From the NCBI RefSeq assembly GCF_954871325.1, contig NC_088775.1, positions 45,857,561 through 45,921,560 on the forward strand: a stretch of 64,000 bases of DNA, in the 5' to 3' direction. The stretch is from Gordionus sp. m RMFG-2023 (taxonomy: Eukaryota > Nematomorpha > Gordioida > Chordodea > Parachordodidae). Positions 12,101 through 23,600 of the stretch are shown here, one piece after another (positions within the stretch are counted from its first letter, which is position 1; each line of letters begins with the position of its first letter). Made by a program: the position numbers and the translations under genes. The notes beneath the pieces were generated by a model. The model worked only from the letters and a program-made list of their open reading frames with translations, was not told the origin of the DNA and did not search any database.

Positions 12101-13516
12101 CAGAGTTGTTAAAGTAGCGCGCTAACATTTTTGGTAGCTATTACTAATAGCGGGCTACTTTTTTGTAATTATTTAATTTTTTAGCGCGCTACTTTTTTTG
12201 AAAGTAGCTAGGTAGCCACTACTTCGCTACCTTTAAAAAATATAATGAAGGTAAGTATAAACATGAAAATTTAAATATAATACCATAATTAATTATAATT
12301 TTTATGATTTATTATTTAATTTTGAAATTGAAATATAGTAATTTATATTTTCATTTGTATTATAAACCTAAATCACGTGTTAAATTTAAAATGTCATCGC
12401 CTATGGATATCTAAATCGTTAAGAGTGATTCAGACAATGATATTAATGAAATGGAAGATACCAGGGAAGAAAATGTTCTTAATAGCTATAATACAAATTT
12501 CCCATTCCCTAGATTTGAAAATTTTTAAAAATAAATATATAACCAAAACTGGTTTCAAATTTATTTGTTTAAAATGTAAAAAAAAATATTTCCTCAAATC
12601 AATCATAAGCTATAACCTCAAGAAACACCTAGTAAATTGACATTTTACATTCTAATAATATTTATTTTATAAGACTGTTCATTAGTTTTAAGGAAATGGA
12701 GAAACATCTAAGTAATTTTGATATAGGCAACTACATCCAAAAAGACTAATTCAAATCAAATTAATTAATAATGCAAATGACAATATTTCTCAGAAATTGG
12801 CTGATAAAGTTATTGTTGATTTTATAATTTATACTATACAGTTCAGCCAATGTCCTTAGTTGATAATCCATCATTTACCATGATGATTAAAACTCTATCC
12901 CCTGGTACAACTTATGCCGCCAGACACTAATGAATAAAATAGCAGATATCTTTAAAATGAGAAAGATGCTCTAATAGAGTTATCAGAGATATCATATATA
13001 TGTACCATGGGAGAAAACTTATTTATATTTATAAATTGATCTGATTAAATATTTTTGAACTTATTTGGGAATCACAGGCCATTGGCTAGACCCTAGGACT
13101 TTAAAATAAGATCTGTGGCATTAGCCCTCAAAATGATAATAGGATGCCTACGATGTACTTGCAAATAAAATTATTGATAATCTATCTTATATTAATATAT
13201 GTACATAAGATTAAATACCCCTTACCCTCCAGTGCAAGTGTCGAGAGATTATTTAGTAAGGCAAAACTTATACTTTCTGATCGTCACTCTAGACTTTGGG
13301 ATGATAATATTGAAATGATTTTATTATTAAAATGCAACAAATTACCATAAATTTTTTTACAATCAAAACTAACTATATTTTAATATTTATAAATGTTGAT
13401 TTTTATATATTTACTATACAATAACATTATAAGCAAAAAATAAAAAATTTGTTTGAATTTTTTTTATTGACAAATAGCGATAGCGCGCTAATTTTAAGTA
13501 GCGTTTAACAACTTTG
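12101..13516 (+). mobile_element. hAT element, GTAGCGCGCTA family (short copy)
   Basis: The left end CAGAGTTGTTAAAGTAGCGC and the right end with complement CAAAGTTGTTAAACGCTACT are flanked by the exact 8-bp duplication GATTTTTG (12093-12100, 13517-13524). Subterminal words GTAGC and GCGCGCTA recur in both ends. The element is 1416 bp and carries pieces of an Ac-like transposase on the plus strand. A longer relative lies at about 36940-39327. Confidence 0.93.
12482..13350 (+). pseudogene. Decayed hAT transposase (12101-13516 element)
   Basis: Near 12540-12632 a BED-type zinc-finger block reads FICLKCKKKYFLKSIISYN followed by LKKHL, after which a GT donor follows as in the relative at 58.7 kb. 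Near 12805-12960 the order VIVDFII...DNPSF.M..K..SPG...CRQTLMNKIA is recognisable in shifting frames. The C-terminus at 13144-13350 reads LPSSASVERLFSKAKLILSD followed by RHSRLWDDNIEMILLLKCN, the conserved hAT end. The middle third is deleted. Function is lost. Confidence 0.75.
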
Positions 13517-13669
13517 GATTTTTGATAATCATTTAATCATATATTTTCATATATTATATTAAAATTTTAAAATCATTATTTTAGTTATATTTTGATAAAT
13601 GTGATATAGAGTTAATCTTAGCTAATTTCATGAATTTTCACAATAGAATCTTAATTTAGGTATATGCAT

Positions 13670-13832
13670 ACCTTATATAAGAGTATAATAAAATTATATC
13701 TGTATCTAGATACATTTATAAAAATATATCTTATCTAGATACCTTTTTACAACTGTATCTGTATCCAGATAACTTTTTAGATGACATATCTGTATCTAGA
13801 TCGATTTTAAAAGTATCTTTTAACAACTAAGA
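13670..13832. repeat. Decayed MITE with GTATCTAGATAC words
   Basis: Repeated near-palindromic words such as TGTATCTAGATAC and TGTATCCAGATAAC run to a right end whose complement is TAGTTGTTAAAAGATAC. That end resembles the GTTGTTAA ends of the other hAT families in this window. The left end and duplication are not clear. Similar words occur at 6838-6960. Confidence 0.45.
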
Positions 13833-13879
13833 ATCCAATAGTTTTAGAAGAGATGACTTTCCTAACCCTATACTAGGGC

Positions 13880-14620
13880 TTGTTGAAGGCTTTTCACTTT
13901 AATAAAAAATTAAATTTGAAAATATGGTTGTACAAAAAATTTTTGGTAGTAATAGGGCACACATATAAAATAAATCCATCAAACCCAAAACGATCATCTT
14001 GAAAAGGATAATTATCTAAATCTAAAATATCCGATGTAAATGATATCTATTTAAAACATTTTCTATTTTCGATATCTTATATATTTTTAAAATCCGCTTG
14101 AATCTTAAGGCAACTATAATTTCTCTCACTTTTTTAATGAGATTTTCTATTCATATCAAAAGTTATAGCAGCACAAAATTTTGGATCTATATATTAATTT
14201 GTTGACATATGCATGCTTTCATTGATAAATACACATCATCTAATCCATTTCGGCTAAGTGTTTTCTATCTGGTAAATCTTTTGTATCTGAATAATGCCAT
14301 ATTCCTACATAATAAAAAGTTAATAATAAAAACATGATGCCTTAAAAAATTCTAAATGTGGAATGTATTTACAGAAGAGAATGACATTTAATTAATCCTT
14401 GTAACACATGAGAACATAATTCGTTACCAGAATCCATTTTTTATCTTTTATAGGATCAGTTATATCTTTTACAATGGGTTTGAAAAATAATTTTAAATTT
14501 TGTTTAGATATGTTTTCTTTACATGCTAAGTCATGTTTGTCAAGTAAATGTTTTATTATGTTTGATGTGCTGATATTTTCTGAAAAAGATTTTATTGGAT
14601 AACTTTTTAAAAAATTCACA
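13880..14620 (-). pseudogene. hAT transposase, N-terminal piece (of the 7045-22278 element)
   Basis: The minus-strand frame at 14392-14619 reads ENISTSNIIKHLLDKHDLA, the H...H half of a BED zinc finger that binds element ends. LKLFFKPIVKDITDPIKDKK follows. Further downstream on the minus strand, pieces resembling the segment before the first catalytic Asp (PDRKHLAEMD, and CAAITFDMNRKSH near 14130-14175, compare FDMW in relatives) are seen in broken frames. Together with the middle and C-terminal pieces this gives a complete but fragmented hAT transposase. Confidence 0.6.
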
Positions 14621-15198
14621 AAATTTTAAAAATAATAAATTTCTGAAAATTAATTATTATTTTCATCCTCACCATCTTTATCAAGTGCTATTGCATATAT
14701 TACAAAATACTTTATCTGTAGCAACACTGCTTCCCCAATTATTTATGTCAGTTTTTAATATTAAGGATCCAAAATGTTTCCATGCAAAAGAAAGTTTTGC
14801 TTGCAAGGATATACTGTATTTTGTTACAGTGTATTGCAATCTTGCAGCCATAATTGTTGTCTTGCTATGTATGTTATAATGGCTATAAAATAAAAATCAT
14901 TAATTTAAATTTCCTTATATGATAAAAATAAATTTTATGATGGTCTTACAAAAAATATTGAAACATCAAAAATTAAAAGAATAAAATATATAATAATATT
15001 TCAATACCTCTTCTGTAAATTATTAGCCTAATCTTATCTAATATTGCACGTTGGTCACAAACCTGCCCAAAGTGAGCGAACGTGTATTATATGGTTTGTT
15101 ACAAATCAAATATTTTTATAGCAAATAATATTTATTAATTTTATAAAATAAAATTGTATTTTTTAATAATTCAAAAAATATTTAATATTATTTTCCAT
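14621..15198. other. Upstream part of the 15.2 kb hAT, AT-rich
   Basis: This stretch lies between the start of the transposase relic and the piggyBac insertion. An open frame at 14595-14879 on the plus strand has no recognisable match. Nothing else can be supported. Confidence 0.4.
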
Positions 15199-15218
15199 TT
15201 AACCCGTTACTGGTTAAC

Positions 15219-15234
15219 GGTGCATATATGCACC
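15219..15234. repeat. Perfect palindrome GGTGCATATATGCACC, copy 1
   Basis: A 16-bp exact palindrome 20 bp inside the left TTAA end, preceded by GGTTAAC. It is shared with 19693-19708 and 22010-22025 and is a candidate transposase-binding site. Confidence 0.85.
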
Positions 15235-15236
15235 CG

Positions 15237-15775
15237 TATCACGTCAATACCGCGAAACTTTTACCACGAAATGTATTATCGCGAATGTCGATTACCGCGA
15301 AAAGATATTATAGCGAATGCATTATCGCGAATGCATCATAGCGAATGTATTATAGCGAATATATTAGCGCGAATGCATTATAGCGAATGCATTACCGCGA
15401 AAACATTATAGCGAATGCATTACAGCGAATGTAATACCGCGAATGCATTATCGCGAATGCATCATAGCGAATGTATTATAGCGAATATATTAGCGCGAAT
15501 GCATTATAGCTAATGCATTACCGCGAAAATATTATAGCGAATGCATTACAGCGAATGTAATACCGCGAATGCATTATCGCGAATGCATCATAGCGAATTT
15601 ATTATAGCGAATATATTAGCGCGAATGCATTATAGCGAATGCATTACCGCGAAAACATTATAGCGAATGCATTACAGCGAATGTATTATCGCGAATGTAT
15701 CATAGCGAATGCATTATCGCGAATGCATCATAGCGAATGCATCATAGCGAATGCAATATCGCGAATGCATTACAA
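15237..15775 (+). repeat. Array of 14-bp GCGAATGCATTA units, left arm
   Basis: About 38 units of 14 bp follow each other, such as GCGAATGCATTATA, GCGAATGCATTACC, GCGAAAACATTATA and GCGAATATATTAGC. Variant units recur in the same order, giving a higher-order period of nine units (126 bp) seen about three times from about 15315 to 15665. The outer part (CGTCAATACCGCGAAA, then units with TCGATTACCGCGAAAAGATA) is repeated in inverse orientation at 19270-19350. Confidence 0.95.
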
Positions 15776-18700
15776 CCAACATTATCACAATGCAATAGTG
15801 ATTTATATTTGACAAAATTATATTTAACCCATTTTCCAAAAAACCAGAAAACCAGCTTAATTGTCTATATTTATTTAAAGTAGCGTTTTAAAATTATTTA
15901 CCTCTAAAACACGTCGTTATTTATGAAATTCGTATTTTATTTAAAAATATGTGGAATTTGGTATACTCAATTTTTTTAACGATTAGATTAAGTCGTTTTT
16001 TACAAAAGACCCTATTAATAAATATTTTATATTTTAAGATTGATTCTAGTAAAAGTTAATTTTCGCCCCAACAAGCCCCAAACCCCAGGCTTGTAGATTA
16101 TATTGGTTTATTAAGTCTCCTATAGGATAATTGTTATTATCAATAATACACCATTTGTATATAAATAATTTATAAAAAATTTCAAAATGTGATATTTTAT
16201 TTTAAAAAATGTTTAAGTTTTAATGAATTTTTTAATTTTTTTCTAATTCTTTTGATTATCAACCACCAGAAAAGGTGAAAGTTAAAGGGGAAAAAAATAG
16301 AATTTAAAGCTATAATAGTAGCCAATGAATACTTATTATATCATTATAATTAATTCGACCTAATTCTGCTAGCCCCTAGTTACTGATATGATTTACCCTT
16401 TCCAGCGCTAAAAAAATATGTTGATAATTTTTAAAATAAGATTAGATGAAGGGGAACATTGGATTGAGACCTCTATCTTATTAAATCTTTTGTAATCGTC
16501 ATTAATTTTATAGCTTTAAAACATAAAATCTTATCTTTTTTAAATTTAAACATTGTTAAATTTAAAAATAATAAATGCCAACTCCTGTTTCAAATATAAA
16601 TCTTAAAATGATAAAAAATATATTTAATTATATATCTTGGTGGTTTCAATAGAGATGATATGTGAATTTAGTTCAAATTTAATATTTTGTAAATTATTTT
16701 CAAATCATATTATTCTGCCTAAAAGGGAATGCCTACAATAAATATTTTTAAACATAATGATTATGAGACTTTCTGAAATAGGAAAAGAAGATTTTTTAAT
16801 TTCATATTCTGTCTATTTAATTATTTTTAAATCTCACTGTGTAAATTGGTTTATTATTCATGATACGGTTTAAAACAATTTCAACTTTAAGAGAGACAGA
16901 AGGCCACAAATCTATATTTTTATGCCGTTTAATATTATAGTGAAAAACATTTTAATTATGCTTTAATATTATTTACTTATCTTAAATTCCGTATAAAACA
17001 ATTTATAAAATACAGAGAAAATATTCAAAATAACGAAATTTGAAAATTTAGGGCAGGGCTTTAAATAATCAGAGCTAAAAATGCAGCCAAAGAACACGGG
17101 TATATTAATTTACGACATTTATATTATTTATTTTATTACTAATTATGACATTGAAATATGTTAAATTCAATTTTGTCAGGACTGTAAAAAATAGCTAAAT
17201 TATAATAAAAGTATAATTTTTTTTGGCATTGATAAAGTTATCCTTTCAAAAATAACCCAGCGGCTGAAATAATATTTTTCTATTAAAATCTTTAGACATT
17301 TTTGGAATTGGATAAAAATAAAGTTATTACCAAACTATAATTTACTTCTGGCACCTTACTTTAAAAAGATGAAAGGTGCAATAATTTTTTTCAATTTTTT
17401 TAAAGATTTATATAAGTTAATTGATGATACTACGAAATAAGATTTATAAATAGATTACATGACTTGTTTATTAACTCATATTTTGTTATATTTTATTACT
17501 CTAAAATAATAATTTAATTTTTTTTAAATTCTGGAACCCTAACTGAACTTGGGATCAAGACTAGTGCCTGAAATCTAACTCGTTATATTCAAATTTATTA
17601 ATGTTTACAACCCTTAATATTTTTGATCAGTAATTTTTTTAAATCTCACTTTCGCGTTTCAATTTATATATAGAATTTAATTTTATTTATAAAACTCTTC
17701 ATATATTATTAAAGATCAATTCACTATATTGCCACAAAAATGAATTTTTCTAACAAAAATCTAATAGAGAATACAATTACAATCTGCTAGCTGCTTATAG
17801 AGTTTTATATTTTTACTAAAAAATATAAAATAATATAAAAATATATATTTGCTATTTTATTTTTTTATTATAATTGAATACATTATTGTTAAATTATATA
17901 TTTAAATTAATATTGGATGCTAGGCCCTTCAAGTACGATAAAATATCGCGATTTCTGTAATCTGATACTATTCTTTTTAGTCTTACCACACAAAAATCAT
18001 CTTATATAAAAGAAAAAATCCTATTTTATAGAATAACAATTTACCCGAACAAAATTGATAATGTGAATACTTCAAAATATGATCTTAATCAAAGTGGTGC
18101 TACTGGGGCTATTTTTATGGGGTTAGGTCGAACCTTTTTTTTTGCTATTTTTTAAAAATTTGACATGCAAAAAAAGCCAAGGAGAGACCAACTAAAAGAA
18201 AAAAAATCGAAAAATGTTATTATATGATAAATAATTGCTTGGTATACAAATAAATTATATCAAGCATAACAATCAAGACTGCTTTCAATGTCCGTTATTA
18301 GTTACTACATGGCTTTGCAATTTTATTGTTTTTTTATTTGCAAAGATTGTGAATGTTTTAAATGATTTTATATAACACTTTTATGTTTTAAATCATTAAA
18401 TTTATCCTAATAAAAAATATATAACTTTTATGTATGGAAAATTAAGAAGAGTTTATAATAGCCTCGACCAAGGGCTTGTTCGTCCCCGGGTAGGGTTCAC
18501 TCGGTTACCAAAAAAAATTCCAGGAAAAATGTTATTTTGAAAGAATTATTAGAGATGTATTTTTGAAATTTAAACATATCATAAAACTAATAGAGCTGAA
18601 CAAAATGAGATATTTTATATTAAAAATGATAAAGTACTTATAATTTGCCTTTAGGGTTCGCCATAACCCCGTTCTCCCCTACAAGTTTTCAATAAATTAA

Positions 18701-18929
18701 AAAGAAAAAACTTGATGTTTAATATTTAAAATGATTAGATGAAAAAGAGAAATCTATTTTATTACTTAGAATCTTTTTTATATATTTTGAGTCAAAAAAA
18801 AGAAAAGCCTTAGCCTTAATTTCAATAAAAAAATGTTTTTAGAGCCAATCCCCATTTTAACTTAATTTTCAGATTTAATTAAGTCAGTCGAAAAGTCGAT
18901 AAATATAAAATTGTAACTTTCATGAAACT
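15776..18929. other. 3.2 kb interior of the fold-back block, no gene found
   Basis: The stretch is AT-rich with homopolymer runs and no open frame of note on either strand. No transposase motif or tandem array is seen. It is the spacer between the two inverted 14-bp arrays. Confidence 0.5.
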
Positions 18930-19366
18930 CCATTCGCGATATGATAATGCATTCGCTATAATGCATTCGTATAATGCATTCGCGATAATTCATTCGCTAT
19001 AATGAATTCGCTATAATGCATTCGCTATAATGGATTCGCTATAATGCATTCGCTATAATGTATTCGCTATAATGCATTCGCGATAATTCATTCGCTATAA
19101 TGTATTCGCTATAAAACATTCGCGATAACATTTTCGCGGTATTACATTCGCGCTAATACATTCGCTATAATATTTTCGTTGTATTATATTCGCTATAATG
19201 CATTCGCGGTAATGCATTCGCTATATTATATTCGCGATAATGTATTCGCTGTAATGCATTCGCTGTAATGCATTCGCTATAATATCTTTTCGCGGTAATC
19301 GACATTCGCGATAATACATTTCGCGCTAAAATTTTCGCGGTATTGACATGTAACCATATGCACCAC
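18930..19366 (-). repeat. Array of 14-bp units, right arm (inverted)
   Basis: About 30 units such as ATTCGCTATAATGC and ATTCGCGATAATGC form the inverse complement of the left array. The outermost part ends CGCGGTATTGACATGTAAC then CATATGCACC, matching the complement of the left arm edge (GGTGCATAT...GTCAATACCGCG). Long inverted repeats built from short tandem units are typical of fold-back transposons. Confidence 0.93.
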
Positions 19367-19692
19367 CTCCTATATACCTTATTTTAACATAGTAGTTTTT
19401 ATTTTAAAAAATAATAAAAAAGATTTTTATATAGTTCAGACATTGTACTTCAAAACTGGAAAAGAAAAATATGAAAAAAAATATTTTTTTATGTCCCTAA
19501 GAAACCCTCAAACTTTGCGAATTTATGAGGTCTAAAATGCAAAATTTTTTAAGTGATCTCACAAGCATATTATAAAATTATTTCGATAAAAACTAGTGTG
19601 TATATATTCTTTATAGATATATCAATATTTATCAATCATTTTTGAATTTTTAAATAATTAAAATTTTAATAGGTAACCACATAAAGTTGACT

Positions 19693-19722
19693 GGTGCATA
19701 TATGCACCGTTAACCATCTAGC
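19693..19722 (-). repeat. Inverted inner end of the piggyBac-type family
   Basis: The palindrome GGTGCATATATGCACC is followed by GTTAACCATCTAGC, the complement of the motif found just inside the other ends. It lies 466 bp upstream of the transposase start and may be its own subterminal repeat or the right end of the neighbouring fold-back unit. Confidence 0.6.
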
Positions 19723-20187
19723 AGTATAAATTATTTAAAAAATTCAAACAAATGAAATTTAACATAATGAATTATAATTTTTTATATTAAAACCACTACC
19801 GTCACTAAGGGTGAGGGGAGGAGGGGTGGGTGGCTCGAGCCCCCTAAGAATTTTTTTAAAAAAATTTTATACCCAAAAAAAGACCTTTTGAAAATAATTT
19901 AAAAATTTTTTTTAGCCCCCTGAGATTAAATCGAATAATATATTGTTCCTATTATAATTTTTTATCCCGATCAAATTATATGAAATTATTAGGTTCATAA
20001 ATATTCAAAAGTTTAAAATTATTTTTAGCCTCTTCCTTTCTGAAGATTTTATTTTATTTATATAAAATATTATGCACCTGTTTTGTCAATTCAATCAAAA
20101 TTATCAAAATAATAGATGACTAATAAAAAAATCAAGATTCTACGAAAATAATTTGTCTAGATATTTAATTTTTAATAAATTTTTTTA

Positions 20188-21889
20188 ATGAAACGTTTTC
20201 TAACAATTGAACAAACACTTGCTCAACTTTTTGAAGAGGAACCAATTGAAGAAAGAGATATGGTTATAATTCCGCCAAACCCCTCTGCAGTTAGTGATGA
20301 AGAAGATTTCGATGAAAATGACTTAACAAATGTCGGAGTTTTGCCTTCAGATACAGCTGGAGAATTGGAGATTCATAATTCAGTTGATGACGACCTTCCA
20401 GAACCATATTCTACAAGAAGCTATTCTCGAATTTCTCACAATTTAAAATGGAGAAAAACGGATGCAATATATTCTTCAAGTCCTTTCAATGGATAAAAAG
20501 AAGATGTAATAAAACTTGAAAATGATTTACATGGTAAAAGTCCATCAGATATATTTTCTTTAATTTTCGACGAAGACTTATATTCACTAATTGTAAAACA
20601 AAGTAATATTTATGCTAAACAAATGAATAGACCTCATATGCATAACCATCCAAGATATTCAGAGATTTATTGGAATTCTATTATTTACTGGATATCATTC
20701 TCTCCCACAAGAAAGAATGTACTGGTATAATGATAGCGATATTTCTATTCCAATAATCCGGGATACAATGACCCAATTACAATTTCGAAATTTGAAATAT
20801 ATTATCCATTTGGCAGACAATACTAAAATAGATATACATGATAGATTTTATAAAGTTAGGCCTTACATTAATATATTGAATAATAAATTTCAGCAATTCG
20901 GAATTTTCAAACATCATTTATCAATAGATGAACAGATGATACCATATCGAGGAAGACATTCTTGCAAAATGTTCATAAAAGGAAAACCAATTAGATTCGG
21001 ATACAAGTCTTGGATATTGGCTTCTTCCGACGGTTGCGTATTCTCATTTGATATATATCAAGGAAAAAGCGAAAATAAATATGAATATGGATTAGGTGGA
21101 AATGTAATCATAAAATTATTAAATTGCAAAAACCAAATTATCATAAAATATATTTTGATAATTTCTTTACATCATTTAAACTCTTGTCATACTTAAAACA
21201 AATGGGATATTTTGCAACTGGAACTGTGAGGGACAATAGAATAGAGCATTGCCCAGTTGAATCTATAAAGGTTGTAGCAAAAAAAGAAAGAGGATATTAT
21301 GATTATAGGTTTGAAAAATTAAACGAAATATTTGTAGTTCGTTGGAATGATAATTCGGTGGTGACCGTTGCATCGACATGCCACACTATCTCTTTGCTTT
21401 CTAATGTTTCAAGGTATTCTAAGAAAATATCTTCTAAAATAAAAATTCCTCAGCCAAATATGGTAACTGCTTATAACAAACACATGGGTGGAGTTGATCT
21501 ATGTGATAATCTAATATCTACATATAGAATAAAAATAAGAGGAAAAAAATGGTGGTGGCCAATATTCACCAATTTTATTGATGTAGCTTTGGTAAATTCA
21601 TGGAAAATCTGGAAATTCGCGAATCGAGATGACAAGAAGAGTTTCTTGCATTTAGATGAGAAGTTACTTATTACCTCCTTCGATCGCCAGTAAAATAGAA
21701 AAAAATTCAAGTACAGGTCACGCCAGCCAGTTTGCATTACAGTGTGAAAACCCTATTGATTCATCTGGACATTATTTATCCAAAATTATAGATGGAAAAA
21801 GATGAAGATGCAGATATTGCCATACGCACGCAAGATATATGTGCCAAACATGTCAAATCGCACTCCATATGTTTCAAGGATTTTCATAA
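20188..21889 (+). pseudogene. piggyBac transposase, recently broken
   Basis: The gene starts with MKRFLTIEQTLAQLFEEEP, and an acidic N-terminal region follows, as usual in piggyBac transposases. The catalytic triad is present: D in LSIDEQMIPYRGRHS (about 20930), D in KIYFDNFFTS (about 21150) and D in NKHMGGVDLCDN (about 21490). These are followed by the WWWPIF block. A C-terminal Cys/His domain reads RCRYCHTHARYMCQTCQIAL near 21805-21865, the end-binding zinc finger. Lesions are one in-frame TAA after SSPFNG (20494), a frameshift near 20667, another near 21120 and a TGA just before the zinc finger (about 21807). Everything else reads cleanly, so inactivation is recent. About 560 residues is the usual length. 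Confidence 0.92.
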
Positions 21890-21989
21890 TATATAAACAT
21901 TTTCTCGTTTTTATTATAAATTACAAAAAAAGAATAAAGATATTTGTTGTTTTTTGATCTTATAGTATTTTATATAATTTTTATCTTTT

Positions 21990-22160
21990 TTAACCTCTTA
22001 ATGGTTAACGGTGCATATATGCACCAGGCTAGATTTTCTATTTAGGATTATTTTTTTTGGCTGATTTTTTTAGAATATCATATTTGAGCATTAATCAATA
22101 TAATTTGAAAAAATTGAGCATTTTTATCCACTAGAAAAATCTTGACCATTAATGGGTTAA
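21990..22160. repeat. piggyBac 3-prime end with inverted TTAACC motifs
   Basis: TTAACCTCTTAATGG at 21990 and CCATTAATGGGTTAA at 22160 face each other across 171 bp, and the palindrome GGTGCATATATGCACC is at 22010-22025. This could be the terminal plus subterminal repeat of the piggyBac, or a minimal MITE of the same family. Confidence 0.65.
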
Positions 22161-22286
22161 TTGCAATTCATAAATAAATATTATTTTAAATAATAATATG
22201 TATTCGGCATCTACTTGTTGAGCGCCGACACTTTTTGGCTTCGGCTTGGTAAAAAATCACTGGCGGAGTACATGTCTATCAATACC

Positions 22287-22463
22287 CCTATTTTTATCAT
22301 TCATTTGAACAAAATTTTTGTGCATCAATGGTATTGTTTTTAATAATTAATGGGCATCATGGGTAAGCAAGGATTTATATATTCTTTGAACAAAATGAGC
22401 GTTTGCGTTTCCGTTTTTTAACGTACATGATAAAAATATCCTTCACAATCTTGAACTGATCTA
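22287..22463. other. Unassigned AT-rich sequence
   Basis: Short stretch between the 15.2 kb hAT and the first GC-rich words of the next old hAT. No gene or clear repeat is visible. Confidence 0.35.
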
Positions 22464-22588
22464 TAGAATTAAATGGGGGGGGAGAAAAATAAGTCTAAAA
22501 TTCCTTGTCCGCCCGTTCATTAGTCTAAAGTTTTTTATCCGCCCGCCTATTTTAACCCTAGCCCGCAATTATAAAATTTAATTATGCC

Positions 22589-22747
22589 TGAAATGTAATG
22601 TTAGGAGTATTTTTCGAAATATAATGTTAGAAGTAATTTTTGAAATATTATTTTATTTTTTATTAAAATTCAAATTCATATAATAATATAATAATGAAAA
22701 TAAACATTTTACAAAAAATAACATAATAAACAATTAGATACATAACA
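22589..22747 (-). repeat. 3-prime LTR of the 22.6-30.0 kb gypsy fossil
   Basis: Direct repeat partner of 29912-30040. It contains ATGAAAATAAACATTTTACA and ends CATAACA. An internal duplication of the GTAATGTTAGGAG part makes it longer than the other LTR. Confidence 0.8.
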
Positions 22748-22869
22748 TTTATCCCCAATCAAATTGGTTTCGTTCGTATTCATTTCGGATATCGATCTTG
22801 GCTTGTAATTTCTAACTTTTGTGTAATATTCCTTCAGCTTCTTGACTTGAATCATTTTTCTCTCTCTCC

Positions 22870-23600
22870 TTTAGGTTTCATCGTTATTGTTTACCACCCT
22901 TTATTTACTCTCTTTTTGGTTCTCTCTTCTACTTCGTACTCTTCAGTTAATATATTTTCGTTTCTTTTCCTTAATTGATCAGTATGACGTATAAATATAA
23001 TCGTTTCACCCTCTATACTTATTTCATATTGTAGTGATCCGAGTATGCTTTTAATATTGGTTTTTTCCATTTTTTTCCTTATTATTGTAAATGCGCCACC
23101 ACACTTTTTCATTTATCTCAAATTTTTGAGTATTATGTTCCCCCATTCAAATATTTGGTCTAAGAATCCTATAGATTTATATTTAGTAGTATTTCGCCGG
23201 GACTTTGTTCATTTTCTGCCCCTAGTATATTTCAGTAATTGTAGAGAAAAATATCTAAACTGGTTTTAAATTCCTCTCTTTTCTTTTATTCATGCTCTGT
23301 TTAAAGGTTCAAAATAAACATTCGGTCATGCCGTTAGTCTGAGGATGGTATGGACCTCCATGCACTAATTTCCTTTTTTTCTCAAAAATCATCTATCTTT
23401 ACTGCTGAATTGTGGCCCGTTATCAGAAACGATTATCTTAGGAAATCCGAATCTGGCAAAGATATTTCTTAATATCTTTATCGTGCTTCCGGTTGTACTA
23501 GTCATGGATTTCGGGCCAGCGACTTCTAGCATCTATAACTAGCATAATCAATATGTACTCGGTGCCATGCTTTTGGTAATTTTGGCTAATTTTGAATTGA
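22870..23600 (-). pseudogene. Gypsy fossil: integrase region
   Basis: The minus strand reads EIFARFGFPKIIVSDNGPQF near 23400-23465, the central integrase motif. It then runs into a C-terminal module with GGAFTIIRKKMEKTNIKSIL at about 23050-23105 and LQYEISIEGETIIFIRHTDQ downstream. It is not intact. Confidence 0.75.

Larger units (their letters stand above)
15199..22160 (+). mobile_element. piggyBac-type element (composite) with TTAA ends
   Basis: The left end reads TTAACCCGTTACTGG and the right end CCATTAATGGGTTAA (complement TTAACCCATTAATGG), each with TTAA at the outer edge as piggyBac requires. The flanks at 15198 and 22161 continue the sequence of the surrounding hAT. Close to each end sits the perfect palindrome GGTGCATATATGCACC preceded by GGTTAAC. 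A further inverted copy of the inner end lies at 19693-19722. The transposase relic is at 20188-21889. A fold-back block of 14-bp repeats occupies about 15237-19366. It is probably a piggyBac carrying a second, related non-autonomous piggyBac-like unit. Confidence 0.7.
7045..22278 (-). mobile_element. Old hAT element expanded to 15.2 kb by nested insertions
   Basis: The terminal inverted repeats TAGACATGT (7045 onward; complement ending at 22278) are flanked by the 8-bp duplication TCAATACC at 7037-7044 and 22279-22286. Subterminal zones carry GGCGGCG/GCCGACA-like words. The minus strand encodes a hAT transposase from about 14.62 kb down to 7.3 kb. The Ty3/gypsy fossil at 8010-11909, the hAT at 12101-13516, a small MITE near 13670-13832 and the piggyBac-type element at 15199-22160 all lie inside and are younger. 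Without those four insertions its own sequence is about 2.8 kb, a normal hAT size. Confidence 0.85.

Noticed and set aside
6838-13832. A single element bounded by the GTATCTAGATAC words at 6838 and 13832
   Set aside because: It would cross the border of the hAT at 7045-22278, which has a proven duplication, so the two word clusters must be separate copies of one small repeat.
15237-15775. CRISPR-like regular repeats
   Set aside because: The 14-bp units are contiguous without unique spacers, have an inverted partner array and sit in an animal-type transposon.
21471-21737. Minus-strand 88-codon frame
   Set aside because: Antisense shadow of the piggyBac transposase C-terminal half.
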